Shown: positions 8,281 to 16,847, counted from the first letter of the stretch. The stretch: 64,000 bases of DNA from UBA3946 sp002385755 (GCA_050953085.1 JBMNLX010000001.1:205178-269177), one strand, 5' to 3'. Made by a program: numbers and translations. The notes: generated by a model from the sequence alone, not told the origin.

Positions 8281-8387
8281 TACGTGTCATTGACTTAGCA
8301 AGCATCGCCTTTGGGAACCCAAAGTCAGTTGTTGTTGGGTAGGCCCAAACCCTTAAGCTCATCGACAAAAAAGAAATGGAGGAATGA
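8277..8387 (+). pseudogene. small recombinase-operon gene broken by a nonsense codon
   Basis: Starts ATG at 8277, overlapping the previous stop: MIRVIDLASIAFGNPKSVVVG, then TAG at 8340, then coding-like sequence continues in the same frame (AQTLKLIDKKEMEE) to TGA at 8385. Reading through the TAG gives 35 sense codons, and the end abuts the ribosome-binding site of the next gene. Either a real nonsense mutation or a sequencing substitution would explain it. Confidence 0.4.
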
Positions 8388-8388
8388 A

Positions 8389-8594
8389 ATGACGGGAAAA
8401 GAAAAAGCAAACTACATATTGCAGGTGAAGGATATATTCTCACAAAAACGCACAGCCGCCGAAATTTTTGCAGAGCTCATTCTGACCGAGCGTAAAAATG
8501 TCACAAAAAGTTACTGGACGAAGCCGAAGTCAAAAGCTATAATGAAGCTGTCGACTGTCAAATCCTAATTTGGTTGTTCAGTTTCAGGAGGTAA
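8389..8594 (+). pseudogene. small helical protein gene with a one-base frameshift
   Basis: Good start with GGAGGAATGA before the ATG at 8389 (MTGKEKANYILQVKDIFSQK). As given, the frame ends at 8568 with an implausible tail. Adding one A to the A run near 8506 restores a natural continuation, KKLLDEAEVKSYNEAV, running to TAA at 8592-8594, which overlaps the recombinase ribosome-binding site. The repaired protein is a short, charged, helical protein of the kind often encoded just before transposon serine recombinases. Confidence 0.5.
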
Positions 8595-8596
8595 AC

Positions 8597-10228
8597 ATGG
8601 AACAACAAAGGATTTATAGCGGTACAGGGTACCGTGCAGCCATTTACTGTCGTCTGTCAAAGGACGACGAACAAGCCGGAGAAAGCATTAGTATCGGCAC
8701 ACAAAAGTCTATGCTGGAGAGCTACTGCCGTGAACAGGGCTTTCTGGTATACGATTATTATGTAGATGACGGATATTCCGGCCTTAACTTCAACCGCCCC
8801 GGCTTTGAACGGATGCTCAATGATATTGACAACGGTAAGGTAAACCTTGTCATTACCAAAGATTTAAGCCGTTTAGGACGTGACTACATTCAGACCGGCT
8901 ATTACACCGAAGTGTATTTCAGCCGTAAGCATGTGCGGTATATTGCCCTGAATGACCGTTTTGATTCCATGCGAGACGACAATGACATTGCACCGTTCAA
9001 GAACATTCTGAACGATATGTACGCAAAGGATCTGTCCCGTAAGGTCAAAGCAGCGAAAAGGCAACGAGCCAAGAACGGTTTCTTCATCAGTGCGCAGGCA
9101 CCATACGGGTACAAGCCGAACCCCCATAACCGCAATCAATTGATTGTAGATGAAGAAGCTGCCAACGTAGTAAAGAAAATCTTTGCACTGGCGCTGTCCG
9201 GTTACGGTGCAGTAAAAATCGCTAAAGCATTGAAAGCGGAACGAATCATCAATCCATCCGCTTACAAGGCAAAAAACGGCGATACACGCTTTTCACGGTA
9301 CAATGACAACCAAAACCCTAACAAGGTCTATGAATGGTGTTATGCCACCATACAGATTATCTTGCAAGATCGGGTTTACACCGGGGATATGGTCAATCAC
9401 AAGTGTGAGATTGTCAATTACAAGACCAAGGAAAGGCAAACCCTGCCGAAAGAGCAATACATAATTGTACCGAATACCCATGAGCCCCTTGTCAGCCGTG
9501 AGGATTTTGAGCAGGTGCAAATGTTGATCAAGTCCCGTCCGTCACCAACGATTTATGAAACAGAGAACTTGTTCCGTGGGGTTCTGGTTTGTTCTGAATG
9601 CGGTCACAGTCTGTCTATGGCTCATCGTCGGGATAAGCGAGCCTATTACCGCTGTATGCACCATTACCGCCATCCTGACGAATGTCTGCATACACATGCC
9701 ATCTTTTACGATGACCTGTACAAAGTGGTTTTAGAGCGTATCAGGGCAACAGCAAGGCTATTGCAGGATGATGAAGCCTTTTACCGGCTGGTGGAAGAAA
9801 AATCCGGAATCAATACGTCTGATAAGCAATTGGCTACCGAGCGTGACAAGCTGAAACGCAGACAGCAGGAACTTTCCACACTGCTTTTCAAGCTGTTTGA
9901 GGATCACGCTGCCGGACTGATATCCGATGAGAACTATGTAGCTTTCACAAACAGATACCAGTCCGAGCAGACGGAAATCCAAGAGAAAATTGTTTTGCTT
10001 GATTCAAAGCTGGAGCAACAGAGAGATTATCAGGCTAATGCAGAGCAGCTTCGCGAAGCAATCTCTGCCTATCTGAATATTGACTCATTAACGCCGTTCA
10101 TCTTGAATAAGCTCATCGAGAATATTCAGGTTGGACATGCAGAAACGATCAATGGACAGACAGTGCAGGAAATTACAATCGTGTGGAGATTTGCTGGGGA
10201 GGTTAATTCTGTAAAATGTTCATGCTAG
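8597..10228 (+). CDS. Large serine recombinase (TnpX/TndX type)
   Basis: 543 aa from the ATG at 8597, which has a perfect AGGAGG site. The N-terminal resolvase domain begins RAAIYCRLSKDDE, with S21 as the expected nucleophile, and contains the conserved DLSRLGRDYIQTGYY. A recombinase domain follows (PYGYKPNP...), then a zinc ribbon (CSECGH...YYRCMHH...DEC) and a long coiled coil before a DUF4368-like end. Such proteins excise and integrate mobilisable or conjugative transposons through short att sites. Base use is unlike the host core genes and resembles clostridial transposons. No relaxase or conjugation genes accompany it, so only a remnant of the element seems to remain. Confidence 0.92.
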   Translation: MEQQRIYSGTGYRAAIYCRLSKDDEQAGESISIGTQKSMLESYCREQGFLVYDYYVDDGYSGLNFNRPGFERMLNDIDNGKVNLVITKDLSRLGRDYIQTGYYTEVYFSRKHVRYIALNDRFDSMRDDNDIAPFKNILNDMYAKDLSRKVKAAKRQRAKNGFFISAQAPYGYKPNPHNRNQLIVDEEAANVVKKIFALALSGYGAVKIAKALKAERIINPSAYKAKNGDTRFSRYNDNQNPNKVYEWCYATIQIILQDRVYTGDMVNHKCEIVNYKTKERQTLPKEQYIIVPNTHEPLVSREDFEQVQMLIKSRPSPTIYETENLFRGVLVCSECGHSLSMAHRRDKRAYYRCMHHYRHPDECLHTHAIFYDDLYKVVLERIRATARLLQDDEAFYRLVEEKSGINTSDKQLATERDKLKRRQQELSTLLFKLFEDHAAGLISDENYVAFTNRYQSEQTEIQEKIVLLDSKLEQQRDYQANAEQLREAISAYLNIDSLTPFILNKLIENIQVGHAETINGQTVQEITIVWRFAGEVNSVKCSC

Positions 10229-10631
10229 AAATAATTTTGTCTACTTTTTTCAGCTCAGAGGTTTTCTTTTCACTTTGATAAGTTGCAAAAACAACTTTAG
10301 GATATCTTGCAATAATCCAAAGCTTGATAAACCATTGGTCAGGGGTAGTTCCCATTCCATATAATACGGTTTTTTCTCTTTGGGTACTATCAAGGATAAG
10401 TGCATGATTTAATTTTATATGATTAGCGTCAATAAATTTTTTTGCCATTATACTTATATGCTCATCTAAAGTTTCTTGTAATTCCATAATGGTATAGTAT
10501 GATAAAGTTAGTGCCCCTTCTCCATCAGGACAATAGACTGAGGTTGTATCAACATCATCTTCAATTTCCCAACCCATTGGTATTTCATATTCTAAATAAT
10601 CTTTGTGTTTGATTTTCATCATAATCACCAT
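10203..10631 (-). CDS. putative immunity protein of the adjacent nuclease toxin
   Basis: 142 aa, soluble, with an alternating beta/alpha look (KIKHKDYLEYEIPMGWEIED..., ending KKVDKIISSMNILQN). It begins directly after the stop of the toxin gene at 10632. The first ATG lacks its own site; a GGTG lies before the fourth and fifth codons (MMKIKH), which may be the true start at 10619-10622. The 3' end overlaps the recombinase 3' end by 26 bp, convergently. Position behind a PD-(D/E)XK toxin tip suggests an immunity role of the DUF3805-like sort. This is inference from context; the family match is uncertain. Confidence 0.5.
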   Translation of the reverse strand: MVIMMKIKHKDYLEYEIPMGWEIEDDVDTTSVYCPDGEGALTLSYYTIMELQETLDEHISIMAKKFIDANHIKLNHALILDSTQREKTVLYGMGTTPDQWFIKLWIIARYPKVVFATYQSEKKTSELKKVDKIISSMNILQN

Positions 10632-11162
10632 CTAATCATAAAGTTTTAGAACGCCTGTCCATTCTCCACCATACTGTTGGCTTGCAGCTGTTGTATATCT
10701 TTCTAACTGGGCAAGTCCTCTTGATATAGCCTGAGAATTATTGGGTTTTAATTCATAAATAATTTTATTATTAAAATCGATTCCATCAACTCTACAACCT
10801 GGAGCAATCTTTTGTTCTTTTAAAACACCGGGTCCATAGTCCATTTGTTTGTGCATTGCTTGCCCTTTTTGGACAGCAGCCTTGACTTTTGGATTTTGTG
10901 TTCCTTTCCCAGATGAAGTAGATGAAGTAGATCCTCGTGTTGATAGATATGCACTTCCTCCTGCAACAACAGCAGACCCTACAGTTCCAGCAACCGTTCC
11001 CCAATTGCCTTGAGCACCAAAGTCACTCAAAGAGCTTGAATTTTCAGCTGCGGACATCGCAGATACTCCAAGATATGTGGCCGATCCTATAAATGCTGCG
11101 GCGGAAACTGTTGCAGCTGCGCCTCCTATTGGTGCTATCTCTAACGGCTTTCCTATATTCAA
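10632..11162 (-). CDS. orphan Rhs-type C-terminal toxin tip, PD-(D/E)XK nuclease fold
   Basis: 176 aa read from a TTG at 11162. The first 80 residues are a Gly/Ala/Ser-rich linker (AATVSAAAFIGSATYLG) like those between Rhs cores and their toxin tips. The C-terminal part holds RVDGIDFNNKIIYELKP, the D...E-x-K pattern of restriction-endonuclease-fold toxins, followed by AQLERYTTAA. No secretion or Rhs core is attached and there is no convincing ribosome-binding site, so this is probably a displaced 3' cassette of a polymorphic toxin rather than a complete gene. The immunity-like gene follows immediately. Confidence 0.55.
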   Translation of the reverse strand: MNIGKPLEIAPIGGAAATVSAAAFIGSATYLGVSAMSAAENSSSLSDFGAQGNWGTVAGTVGSAVVAGGSAYLSTRGSTSSTSSGKGTQNPKVKAAVQKGQAMHKQMDYGPGVLKEQKIAPGCRVDGIDFNNKIIYELKPNNSQAISRGLAQLERYTTAASQQYGGEWTGVLKLYD

Positions 11163-11210
11163 TTTCTATTTTTAAGTCTTGATAATGCCTTACTTCCTTA
11201 GGCCCGGGTT

Positions 11211-11816
11211 TTACTTTTCCAACTTGCTGATAGCCTTCTTTGCTTCACGGCGAATCCAGGCTTTTTCATGATTCAAAAATGGTTCTATATAGGGTATTAA
11301 ATCTTTGTTTTTGTAATATTTCATGGCTACTATAATATGACCATTAATGTCTTCATCATCTAATAAATTAATGAATGAATCGATTGCCTTGGCGCTTTTT
11401 AGTCTGCCGAGGAGCCAAACAAACATTTGCCGGGATGTCCCATTCTTTTTGTCATTAATGATTTTTATGTATTCATCCTCATATCGTTTATCCTTGATGT
11501 TATCGATCGTCGCTCCAATAGCCCACTTGTATGAGTTATTATCGCTGGAGTGGAATTCTTCAAGCAAAGTTTCGGTCGCGTCATAAAAACCCCTTACGCC
11601 TAACGATCTGACAACAATCTGCTTCCATTGCGGTGACTTAAGCAGTTTTAAGTGTTTCAGTAAAACAGGAATGAGAACTTTATCCTGTTTTGATATCGCT
11701 CCAATTTGAAGATAGTTCTTGTAATTATACCCGCAATCATTTACTTCCTTCAGTAATTGACTATCAATTAATTTTCCATCGATTGGACGTAAATCCTGAC
11801 CGTTTTTGTTTTCCAT
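11211..11816 (-). CDS. HEAT-repeat protein, possible immunity protein
   Basis: 201 aa of paired helices with HEAT/PBS-lyase-like repeats (VLIPVLLKHLKLLKSPQWKQ, AIDSFINLLDDEDINGHI, PYIEPFLNHEKAWIRREAKK). It starts 4 nt after the stop of the Rhs remnant in the same orientation. HEAT-repeat proteins are a known class of immunity proteins for polymorphic toxins, and the position directly behind an Rhs C-terminus supports that reading. It appears intact although its partner toxin is frameshifted. Confidence 0.55.
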   Translation of the reverse strand: MENKNGQDLRPIDGKLIDSQLLKEVNDCGYNYKNYLQIGAISKQDKVLIPVLLKHLKLLKSPQWKQIVVRSLGVRGFYDATETLLEEFHSSDNNSYKWAIGATIDNIKDKRYEDEYIKIINDKKNGTSRQMFVWLLGRLKSAKAIDSFINLLDDEDINGHIIVAMKYYKNKDLIPYIEPFLNHEKAWIRREAKKAISKLEK

Positions 11817-11820
11817 TTAA

Positions 11821-12625
11821 CTAACCTCCTATTAATTTAAATATCATTTCTCTTGAATCTTTTAAATCTTGTAAGGTGCGAGACAGAACAGTATCATTTC
11901 TTTTTTCATGCCTTTGAGTACTAACTGGCAAACTCGGGAACCCAAAGTTAATGTTAGCGCATTTAAAAAGGGCATCCACGGAAAAAGACCCGGAATCGAG
12001 ATACAATAAATTTCGATAAACAAAATCCTTATATTCAGCAACCTTAAAAGCTTTATCGGGCGCTTTATCAGGTACGAAATCAGGCATTATTGGTAGGTTT
12101 GCAGTTTGAACTTGACAATAACCGTGAATATCTCCCACTATGGCTCCGGTTATCGCCCCCGACCATAAATCCATCTGCAGCGCCGTTTAGCACAGCTTCA
12201 CCTATTCCTGAAAAACTGCCGGTATTCACTAAATGCACTCCAGCGCTTACAGCAGCGCTCCTAGAGTACCGTAAACTGCACCAGATATCGCCCCCTTCAA
12301 CGCGCTCGCTGCAACCACCGCAACAAGCCCTGTAGCTGCAGCTGCCACAGTTGCAATAACAGCTGCGCTAATTAGGAGTTTTTTTGCCGACTTTGGCCAA
12401 TACCTCGCATCATCAAGCATGTTTACCGGATTATTGGCGCAATAGCAATATAGATTTGTCTCACCCGATAATATCATGCTAATATCTAATAAATCTCCCT
12501 ATAAAGGAATCATAATACTTTGAGTTAAGATAATAGAATTTAGTCTCGGCATCATAATAGTAACTTTTAATCTGAACAGATTTTTCTCGCCCAGTCCGAT
12601 TCCTCTATTATCGAAGATCCTAGCA
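11821..12625 (-). pseudogene. Remnant of an Rhs/YD-repeat polymorphic toxin with several frameshifts
   Basis: Reading right to left, pieces of an Rhs core appear in different frames: a GEKNLFR-like segment near 12575, SYYYDAETKFYYLNSKYYD and DSFIGRFI at about 12492-12570, and SGETNLYCYCANNPVNMLD near 12410-12470. This last is the hallmark NLYxYxxNNPVN motif before the toxin tip. An Ala-rich linker then reads through one shift near 12258 into AAVSAGVHLVNTGSFSGIGE, and through another in a G5 run near 12155 into GAITGAIVGDIHGYC. A 100-residue tip ends at 11821. At least four single-base shifts are needed, so the gene is inactive unless the sequence has indel errors. Confidence 0.7.
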
Positions 12626-12730
12626 GGTTTAGTTTCTTCGTATTAATATCATCCCCTAAATATATGAAAATGTTAACCAATTTATAATATTACGATACTT
12701 ATCCCCATTTTTTATTTTGATGATTATATT

Positions 12731-12937
12731 TTATAACATAATATTCCAAAGGGCAAGTATAAAAATTATTAAGATATTGCCTATAATGCCTCTAACATAA
12801 TAATATTCATTACAAGTGAGATTATCATTGAGTTTTACAAATCCATATAATCTTTCTGCTTCATCATACAAAAAATCATAAATGCCTTTGCTTATTAGTT
12901 TAGATTCTTCATAAATTAATGTATATTCGAACGACAA
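12731..12937 (-). CDS. short AT-rich reading frame, doubtful
   Basis: 68 codons read from a TTG (FEYTLIYEESKLISKGIYDF...), with a hydrophobic C-terminus (GNILIIFILALW). No ribosome-binding site is visible. It may be a fragment of a decayed gene of the Rhs island. The codon pattern is compatible with coding, but the evidence is weak. Confidence 0.25.
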   Translation of the reverse strand: MSFEYTLIYEESKLISKGIYDFLYDEAERLYGFVKLNDNLTCNEYYYVRGIIGNILIIFILALWNIML

Positions 12938-12964
12938 AATAATAAAAAACGCGTTTAATTAATC

Positions 12965-13004
12965 AAAAAAGCATCTCACCAGCATTCGGTTGAGATGCTT
13001 TTTT
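12965..13004. terminator. Bidirectional terminator at the right edge of the island
   Basis: 14-bp perfect stem AAAAAAGCATCTCA/TGAGATGCTTTTTT with a 12-nt loop. It can end transcription on both strands, and serves nfnB on the minus strand. Confidence 0.85.
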
Positions 13005-13032
13005 CAAACTATTGTTATTTATTTTCTATCCA

Positions 13033-14424
13033 CTAATAGCTAACAGCGCCGGATTTTTTTATATAACAATCAATCTCATAAGCGGCTTTTTTCCCGGCTT
13101 CCATCGCCGCGATAACGGTCGACGCGCCGGTCGCGACGTCACCGCCCGCAAAGACTCCGGGGATGCTCGTCATCAAGCGCTCGTCGACGAAAAGGCAGCC
13201 ATTTTTATTAACGGCGAGGCCCGGTGTTTCGTTCTTCAGAAGCGGGTTGGGGTGATTGCCGATCGCGACGATGACGGTATCGGCGGGAAGGGAAAACCCC
13301 GATCCGGGGAGCGTCACGGGCCGTCGTCGCCCCGATTCGTCGGGCTCGCCGAGAGTCATCCGCGCGCACTTCACGCTCCGGACAAAATCGCGCTCGCCGA
13401 TAATCGCCGTCGGATTGGAAAGAAAACGGATATCGACGCCTTCATCGAGGGCGTGTTCGACTTCTTCCGCTCGGGCCGGCATTTCCGCTCGGGTCCGACG
13501 GTAGACGACAACGACATCCGCGCCCAGGCGGCGCGCCGTTCGCGCGGCGTCCATCGCGACGTTTCCGCCGCCGATCACGACGGCCTTCTTTATCGGTTTT
13601 AACGGCGTTTCGTAACCTTCCCGGCCGGCTCGCATCAAATTGACGCGCGTTAAAAACTCGTTCGCAGCGAAAACGCCGTTTAAGTTTTCGCCGGGGATGC
13701 CCATGAATTTGGGAAGACCGGCGCCGGCGCCGATAAAGACGGCGTCGTAGCGCTCCAAAAGTTCCGTAAGCGCGAAAGTTTTTCCGATAACGGTGTTAAG
13801 ACAAAAGTCGACGCCCGCGTTTTTTAACTTCCCGATTTCCCTTTCGACAACATCGTTCGGCAACCTAAATTCCGGGATGCCGTAAGTCAACACCCCGCCC
13901 GCGGCGTGGAGCGCTTCGTAAACGCGGACTTCATAACCGAGACGCCGGAGCGTCCCGGCGCAGGTTAAGCCGGCGGGGCCCGACCCGACGACCGCGACGC
14001 GGCCCCGGAGCGTCCCGGCGATTTCATCTTCCGCTTCTTCCCGATAATTATCGGCGACGTAACGCTCGAGACGGCCGATGGCGACGGGCTCGCCTTTTAG
14101 GCCGCGGACGCAAGCAGCCTCGCATTGGGTCTCCTGCGGGCATACCCTCCCGCAAATCGCCGGCAATAGGTTCGCGGCGGTAATAACATCATGCGCCGCG
14201 CGAAGATCGCCCGCTTTAATTTTCCCGATAAAGGCCGGGATATCAATATTAACGGGACAACCGGCGACGCAGGGCGCGTTTTTGCATTGTAGGCAACGTC
14301 TCGCCTCGGCGCGGGCCTCGGCGGCGTTATAGCCGAGAGCGACCTCGGAGAAATTCTTTATCCGTTCCGCGGGCGGAAGTTCGCGCATTTTTACCCGCTT
14401 TTTTAAATCTTCATGAGCCGGCAT
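13033..14424 (-). CDS. nfnB: NfnB: large subunit of NADH-dependent ferredoxin:NADP+ oxidoreductase (GltD-like)
   Basis: Flavoprotein of 463 aa homologous to the glutamate synthase small subunit. An N-terminal double 4Fe-4S domain (CLQCKNAPCVAGCPV, then CGRVCPQETQCEAACV) precedes an FAD-binding GSGPAG site and an NADPH-binding GGGNVAMD site, with a C-terminal GGDVATGAST loop. Its 5' end overlaps an NfnA-like gene by 22 nt. No glutamate synthase large subunit is adjacent, so the pair is best read as electron-bifurcating NfnAB, which couples reduced ferredoxin plus NADH to NADPH formation in anaerobes. A stand-alone GltD-like role is the alternative. Confidence 0.88.
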   Translation of the reverse strand: MPAHEDLKKRVKMRELPPAERIKNFSEVALGYNAAEARAEARRCLQCKNAPCVAGCPVNIDIPAFIGKIKAGDLRAAHDVITAANLLPAICGRVCPQETQCEAACVRGLKGEPVAIGRLERYVADNYREEAEDEIAGTLRGRVAVVGSGPAGLTCAGTLRRLGYEVRVYEALHAAGGVLTYGIPEFRLPNDVVEREIGKLKNAGVDFCLNTVIGKTFALTELLERYDAVFIGAGAGLPKFMGIPGENLNGVFAANEFLTRVNLMRAGREGYETPLKPIKKAVVIGGGNVAMDAARTARRLGADVVVVYRRTRAEMPARAEEVEHALDEGVDIRFLSNPTAIIGERDFVRSVKCARMTLGEPDESGRRRPVTLPGSGFSLPADTVIVAIGNHPNPLLKNETPGLAVNKNGCLFVDERLMTSIPGVFAGGDVATGASTVIAAMEAGKKAAYEIDCYIKKSGAVSY

Positions 14425-15224
14425 AAAGCATCCCTCTCCTCTTTCGCATACATCGCGCAGCGGGCGATCGCCTCGTCGAAATCAACGGCGTGAGCGTCAA
14501 ATTCCGGACCGTCGACGCAGGCGAACTTCACCTCGCCGCCGACCGTGAGCCGGCAACCGCCGCACATCCCCGTGCCGTCAATCATGATCGGGTTCATGCT
14601 GACGACCGTTTTCTGCCCATGTTCCTTAGTCAACAGGGCGACGTTTTTCATCATCTGAAGCGGCCCGACGGCGTAAACTACGTCATACTTCCGCTCGCCG
14701 AGCAGCCGCGATAGCGGCGACGTTACGAACCCTTTTTCTCCCGCGCTCCCGTCGTCGGTCGCGAGAAAAAAGCGGCCGCTTAAGGATCGAAACTCATTCT
14801 CGAGAAAAACAAGCTCTTTTGTTCGGAATCCCAAAACAACGTCAAGCTCGGCGCCCGTTTCGTTAAGGGCGCGAGCCAAAGGATAACAAATCGCGGCTCC
14901 CAAGCCGCCGCCGACGACCGCGGCGCTCTTAATCCCCTCTAAATCACTCGCCTTTCCGAGCGGTCCGGCGAAATCAAGAATCGCTTCGCCCTCCTCAAGC
15001 CCCGCGAGACGGTGCGTCGTGCTCCCGACGGTTTGGAAAATAATCCGAACCGTTCCGGCGGCGCGGTCAAATCCCGCGATCGTGAGCGGAATCCGCTCGC
15101 CGCGCTCGTCGATTCGCAGGATTATGAACTGACCGGGCAGCGCTTTTTTCGCGACCGCCGGGGCGGCGACTACCATTGAGAAAACAACGGGGTTTAATTG
15201 TTCCTTTTTTATAATTCGATACAT
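14403..15224 (-). CDS. nfnA: NfnA: FAD/NAD-binding, 2Fe-2S subunit (PyrK/sulfide dehydrogenase-like)
   Basis: 273 aa. An N-terminal FAD-binding barrel (PGQFIILRIDERGERIPLTI) is followed by an NAD-binding domain (GGGLGAAICYPLAR). The C-terminal cysteine cluster (GTGMCGGCRLTV... KFACVDGPEFDAH) would hold the 2Fe-2S centre, with the DGPxFDAHxVDFDE signature of NfnA/SudB proteins. It pairs with the overlapping nfnB. PyrK of dihydroorotate dehydrogenase is related, but the NfnB partner decides the call. Confidence 0.88.
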   Translation of the reverse strand: MYRIIKKEQLNPVVFSMVVAAPAVAKKALPGQFIILRIDERGERIPLTIAGFDRAAGTVRIIFQTVGSTTHRLAGLEEGEAILDFAGPLGKASDLEGIKSAAVVGGGLGAAICYPLARALNETGAELDVVLGFRTKELVFLENEFRSLSGRFFLATDDGSAGEKGFVTSPLSRLLGERKYDVVYAVGPLQMMKNVALLTKEHGQKTVVSMNPIMIDGTGMCGGCRLTVGGEVKFACVDGPEFDAHAVDFDEAIARCAMYAKEERDALCRLMKI

Positions 15225-15227
15225 AAC

Positions 15228-15842
15228 CTACCTTGGAATATAAAGATTTCCCGCGATTTCGCGGCCGAGGCTCGTCGCCTCGCCGTGACCGGGATAAACT
15301 GTCAGCGTCGGGTTTAAACTCCGGAGTTTTGAAAACGAATCAACAAGAGCGTTCGGGACCGAACCCGGAAGATCGGCGCGGCCGATCCCGTCTTTAAAAA
15401 GAGTGTCGCCGGTAAATAGCATGTCGGCGATCATAAAACAGACGGAACAATCGCTATGCCCCGGGGTCTCGATTACCCGGACCGGCGTCGAAAGGAGATC
15501 GATCTCGCTTCCATCGCCGATAAAACGCGCCCGTTCCTCGGGAACGGCGACCTTGATTTCAAACGGGAAAAGCGCCGAGCAGTTAAGCTCGGGGTTCCCC
15601 AGCTTCGGATAAGCGGCGCGGTGAAGATAGACGGCCGCGGCGCTCTTTTTAACGTAGGAATCGAGCGCGGCAATGTGGTCAAAATGTCCGTGCGTGATAA
15701 AAACGCCGAGCAAGGTTATCGCGCCGCCATCGGTCGCCTCGTCGTAATCGACAGAGGGGTCGATTACGATCCCCCGGCCGTTCTCGGCGACGAGATAACA
15801 GTTCGCCTTGATTAATTTAGCGCGGAATCTTTTAATTTGCAT
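15228..15842 (-). CDS. MBL-fold metallohydrolase (glyoxalase II-like)
   Basis: 204 aa metallo-beta-lactamase-fold enzyme. The metal ligands are visible: THGHFDH (H51, H53, D55, H56), ETPGHSDCS, FTGDTLF and VYPGHGEAT. The length matches the small hydroxyacylglutathione-hydrolase-like group found in many Firmicutes, where the natural substrate is unproven. GAGGAAG precedes the ATG. It overlaps the 3' end of the glucokinase gene by 31 nt and is followed 4 nt later by nfnA, so glcK, this gene and nfnAB may be one transcript. Confidence 0.85.
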   Translation of the reverse strand: MQIKRFRAKLIKANCYLVAENGRGIVIDPSVDYDEATDGGAITLLGVFITHGHFDHIAALDSYVKKSAAAVYLHRAAYPKLGNPELNCSALFPFEIKVAVPEERARFIGDGSEIDLLSTPVRVIETPGHSDCSVCFMIADMLFTGDTLFKDGIGRADLPGSVPNALVDSFSKLRSLNPTLTVYPGHGEATSLGREIAGNLYIPR

Positions 15843-16753
15843 ATTTTCTTCCTCGCTTCATACGCGCAGCCGTACATCCCGGCCGCGTTCCCCATTTCCG
15901 CAAGCGCGAACTTGGTATTGCGCACGGAAAAAAAGGCGAGCTCGCGAAATCTTTTTTCGACTCGGTCAAGGAGAAACTTGCCCGCCTTGCTTACGCCGCC
16001 GCCCAAAACGATCACCTCGGGATTGACGGTGTTGGTGATCGCCGCGAGCGCCGAGGCGAGTTTCTCGACCATATGATTCACGACTTCCAGGCAAACCTCG
16101 TCGCCCAGTTTGGCGTGATCAAAGATGTTCTTCGAGGTCACCTCGATTTCATTCAAGATTGTTTCCCGGCCGACGCGGAGTCGGTTCGCCGTTATCACGA
16201 CGCCGGTCGCGCTCGCGTACTGCTCGATGCAATCATATAGCCCGCAAGTGCAGAGCCGGTCGTTGTGATAACCGACGCGGATATGGCCGATTTCCCCCGT
16301 CGACCCCGAGGCGCCCTCGACGAGCTCGTTATCGACGATAAGGCCGCCGCCAATCCCGGTCCCAAGCGTCATGAGAATAAAACTGCTGAAACCGGCGCCG
16401 CCGCCGTAAGCCCACTCGCCAACCGCCGCGGCGTTGGCGTCGTTTAACACCCTGATAACGACCCCGGGGAAAAACTTCCCCAGTTCTTCCTCGACATTAA
16501 ACTCCTTCCAGCCGAGATTTTGCGCGCCGAGAACGACGCCGCCGACGACCGGACCGGGAACGCCGATGCCGATTCCGGCGATTTCGTCCCCGCCCCGCAT
16601 CTCGCGGACGACGCGGGCGACGTCACCGAGAATGTTGGCTCCGACGTCGCTTTTATCGGTTTTGATCCGCCGGCTTTCCGCCAGCTCGTCGCCGTAAAAT
16701 TTGCCGATTTTGATATTGGTCCCGCCAATATCGATTCCAAATACGCACTCCAT
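15812..16753 (-). CDS. glcK: ROK-family glucokinase
   Basis: 313 aa. An ATP-binding motif GIDIGGTNIKIG is at the N-terminus, GIGVPGP and the catalytic-region NDANAAAVGEW follow, and the ROK zinc site CTCGLYDCIEQYAS lies near residue 170. A C-terminal VIVLGGGVSKAG adenosine motif completes it. It would phosphorylate glucose with ATP at entry to glycolysis. Other ROK sugar kinases cannot be excluded by motif alone, but the CxCGxxxCxE-type site and length fit GlcK. A GGAGG-type site precedes the ATG. Confidence 0.9.
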   Translation of the reverse strand: MECVFGIDIGGTNIKIGKFYGDELAESRRIKTDKSDVGANILGDVARVVREMRGGDEIAGIGIGVPGPVVGGVVLGAQNLGWKEFNVEEELGKFFPGVVIRVLNDANAAAVGEWAYGGGAGFSSFILMTLGTGIGGGLIVDNELVEGASGSTGEIGHIRVGYHNDRLCTCGLYDCIEQYASATGVVITANRLRVGRETILNEIEVTSKNIFDHAKLGDEVCLEVVNHMVEKLASALAAITNTVNPEVIVLGGGVSKAGKFLLDRVEKRFRELAFFSVRNTKFALAEMGNAAGMYGCAYEARKKICKLKDSALN

Positions 16754-16808
16754 ATGTTGTTCCTCCGGATATTTTCTTATCTTCGCGAATAATCTTTTCT
16801 ACCGTTTC

Positions 16809-16837
16809 ATTATACCATAGGCGCGAAAAAAAGTTAA
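16809..16837 (-). promoter_or_regulatory. Probable sigma-A promoter of glcK
   Basis: TTAACT at 16832-16837, 17-bp spacer, TATAAT at 16809-16814 on the minus strand, upstream of the glucokinase start. Confidence 0.65.
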
Positions 16838-16847
16838 GTGCGGAAAA

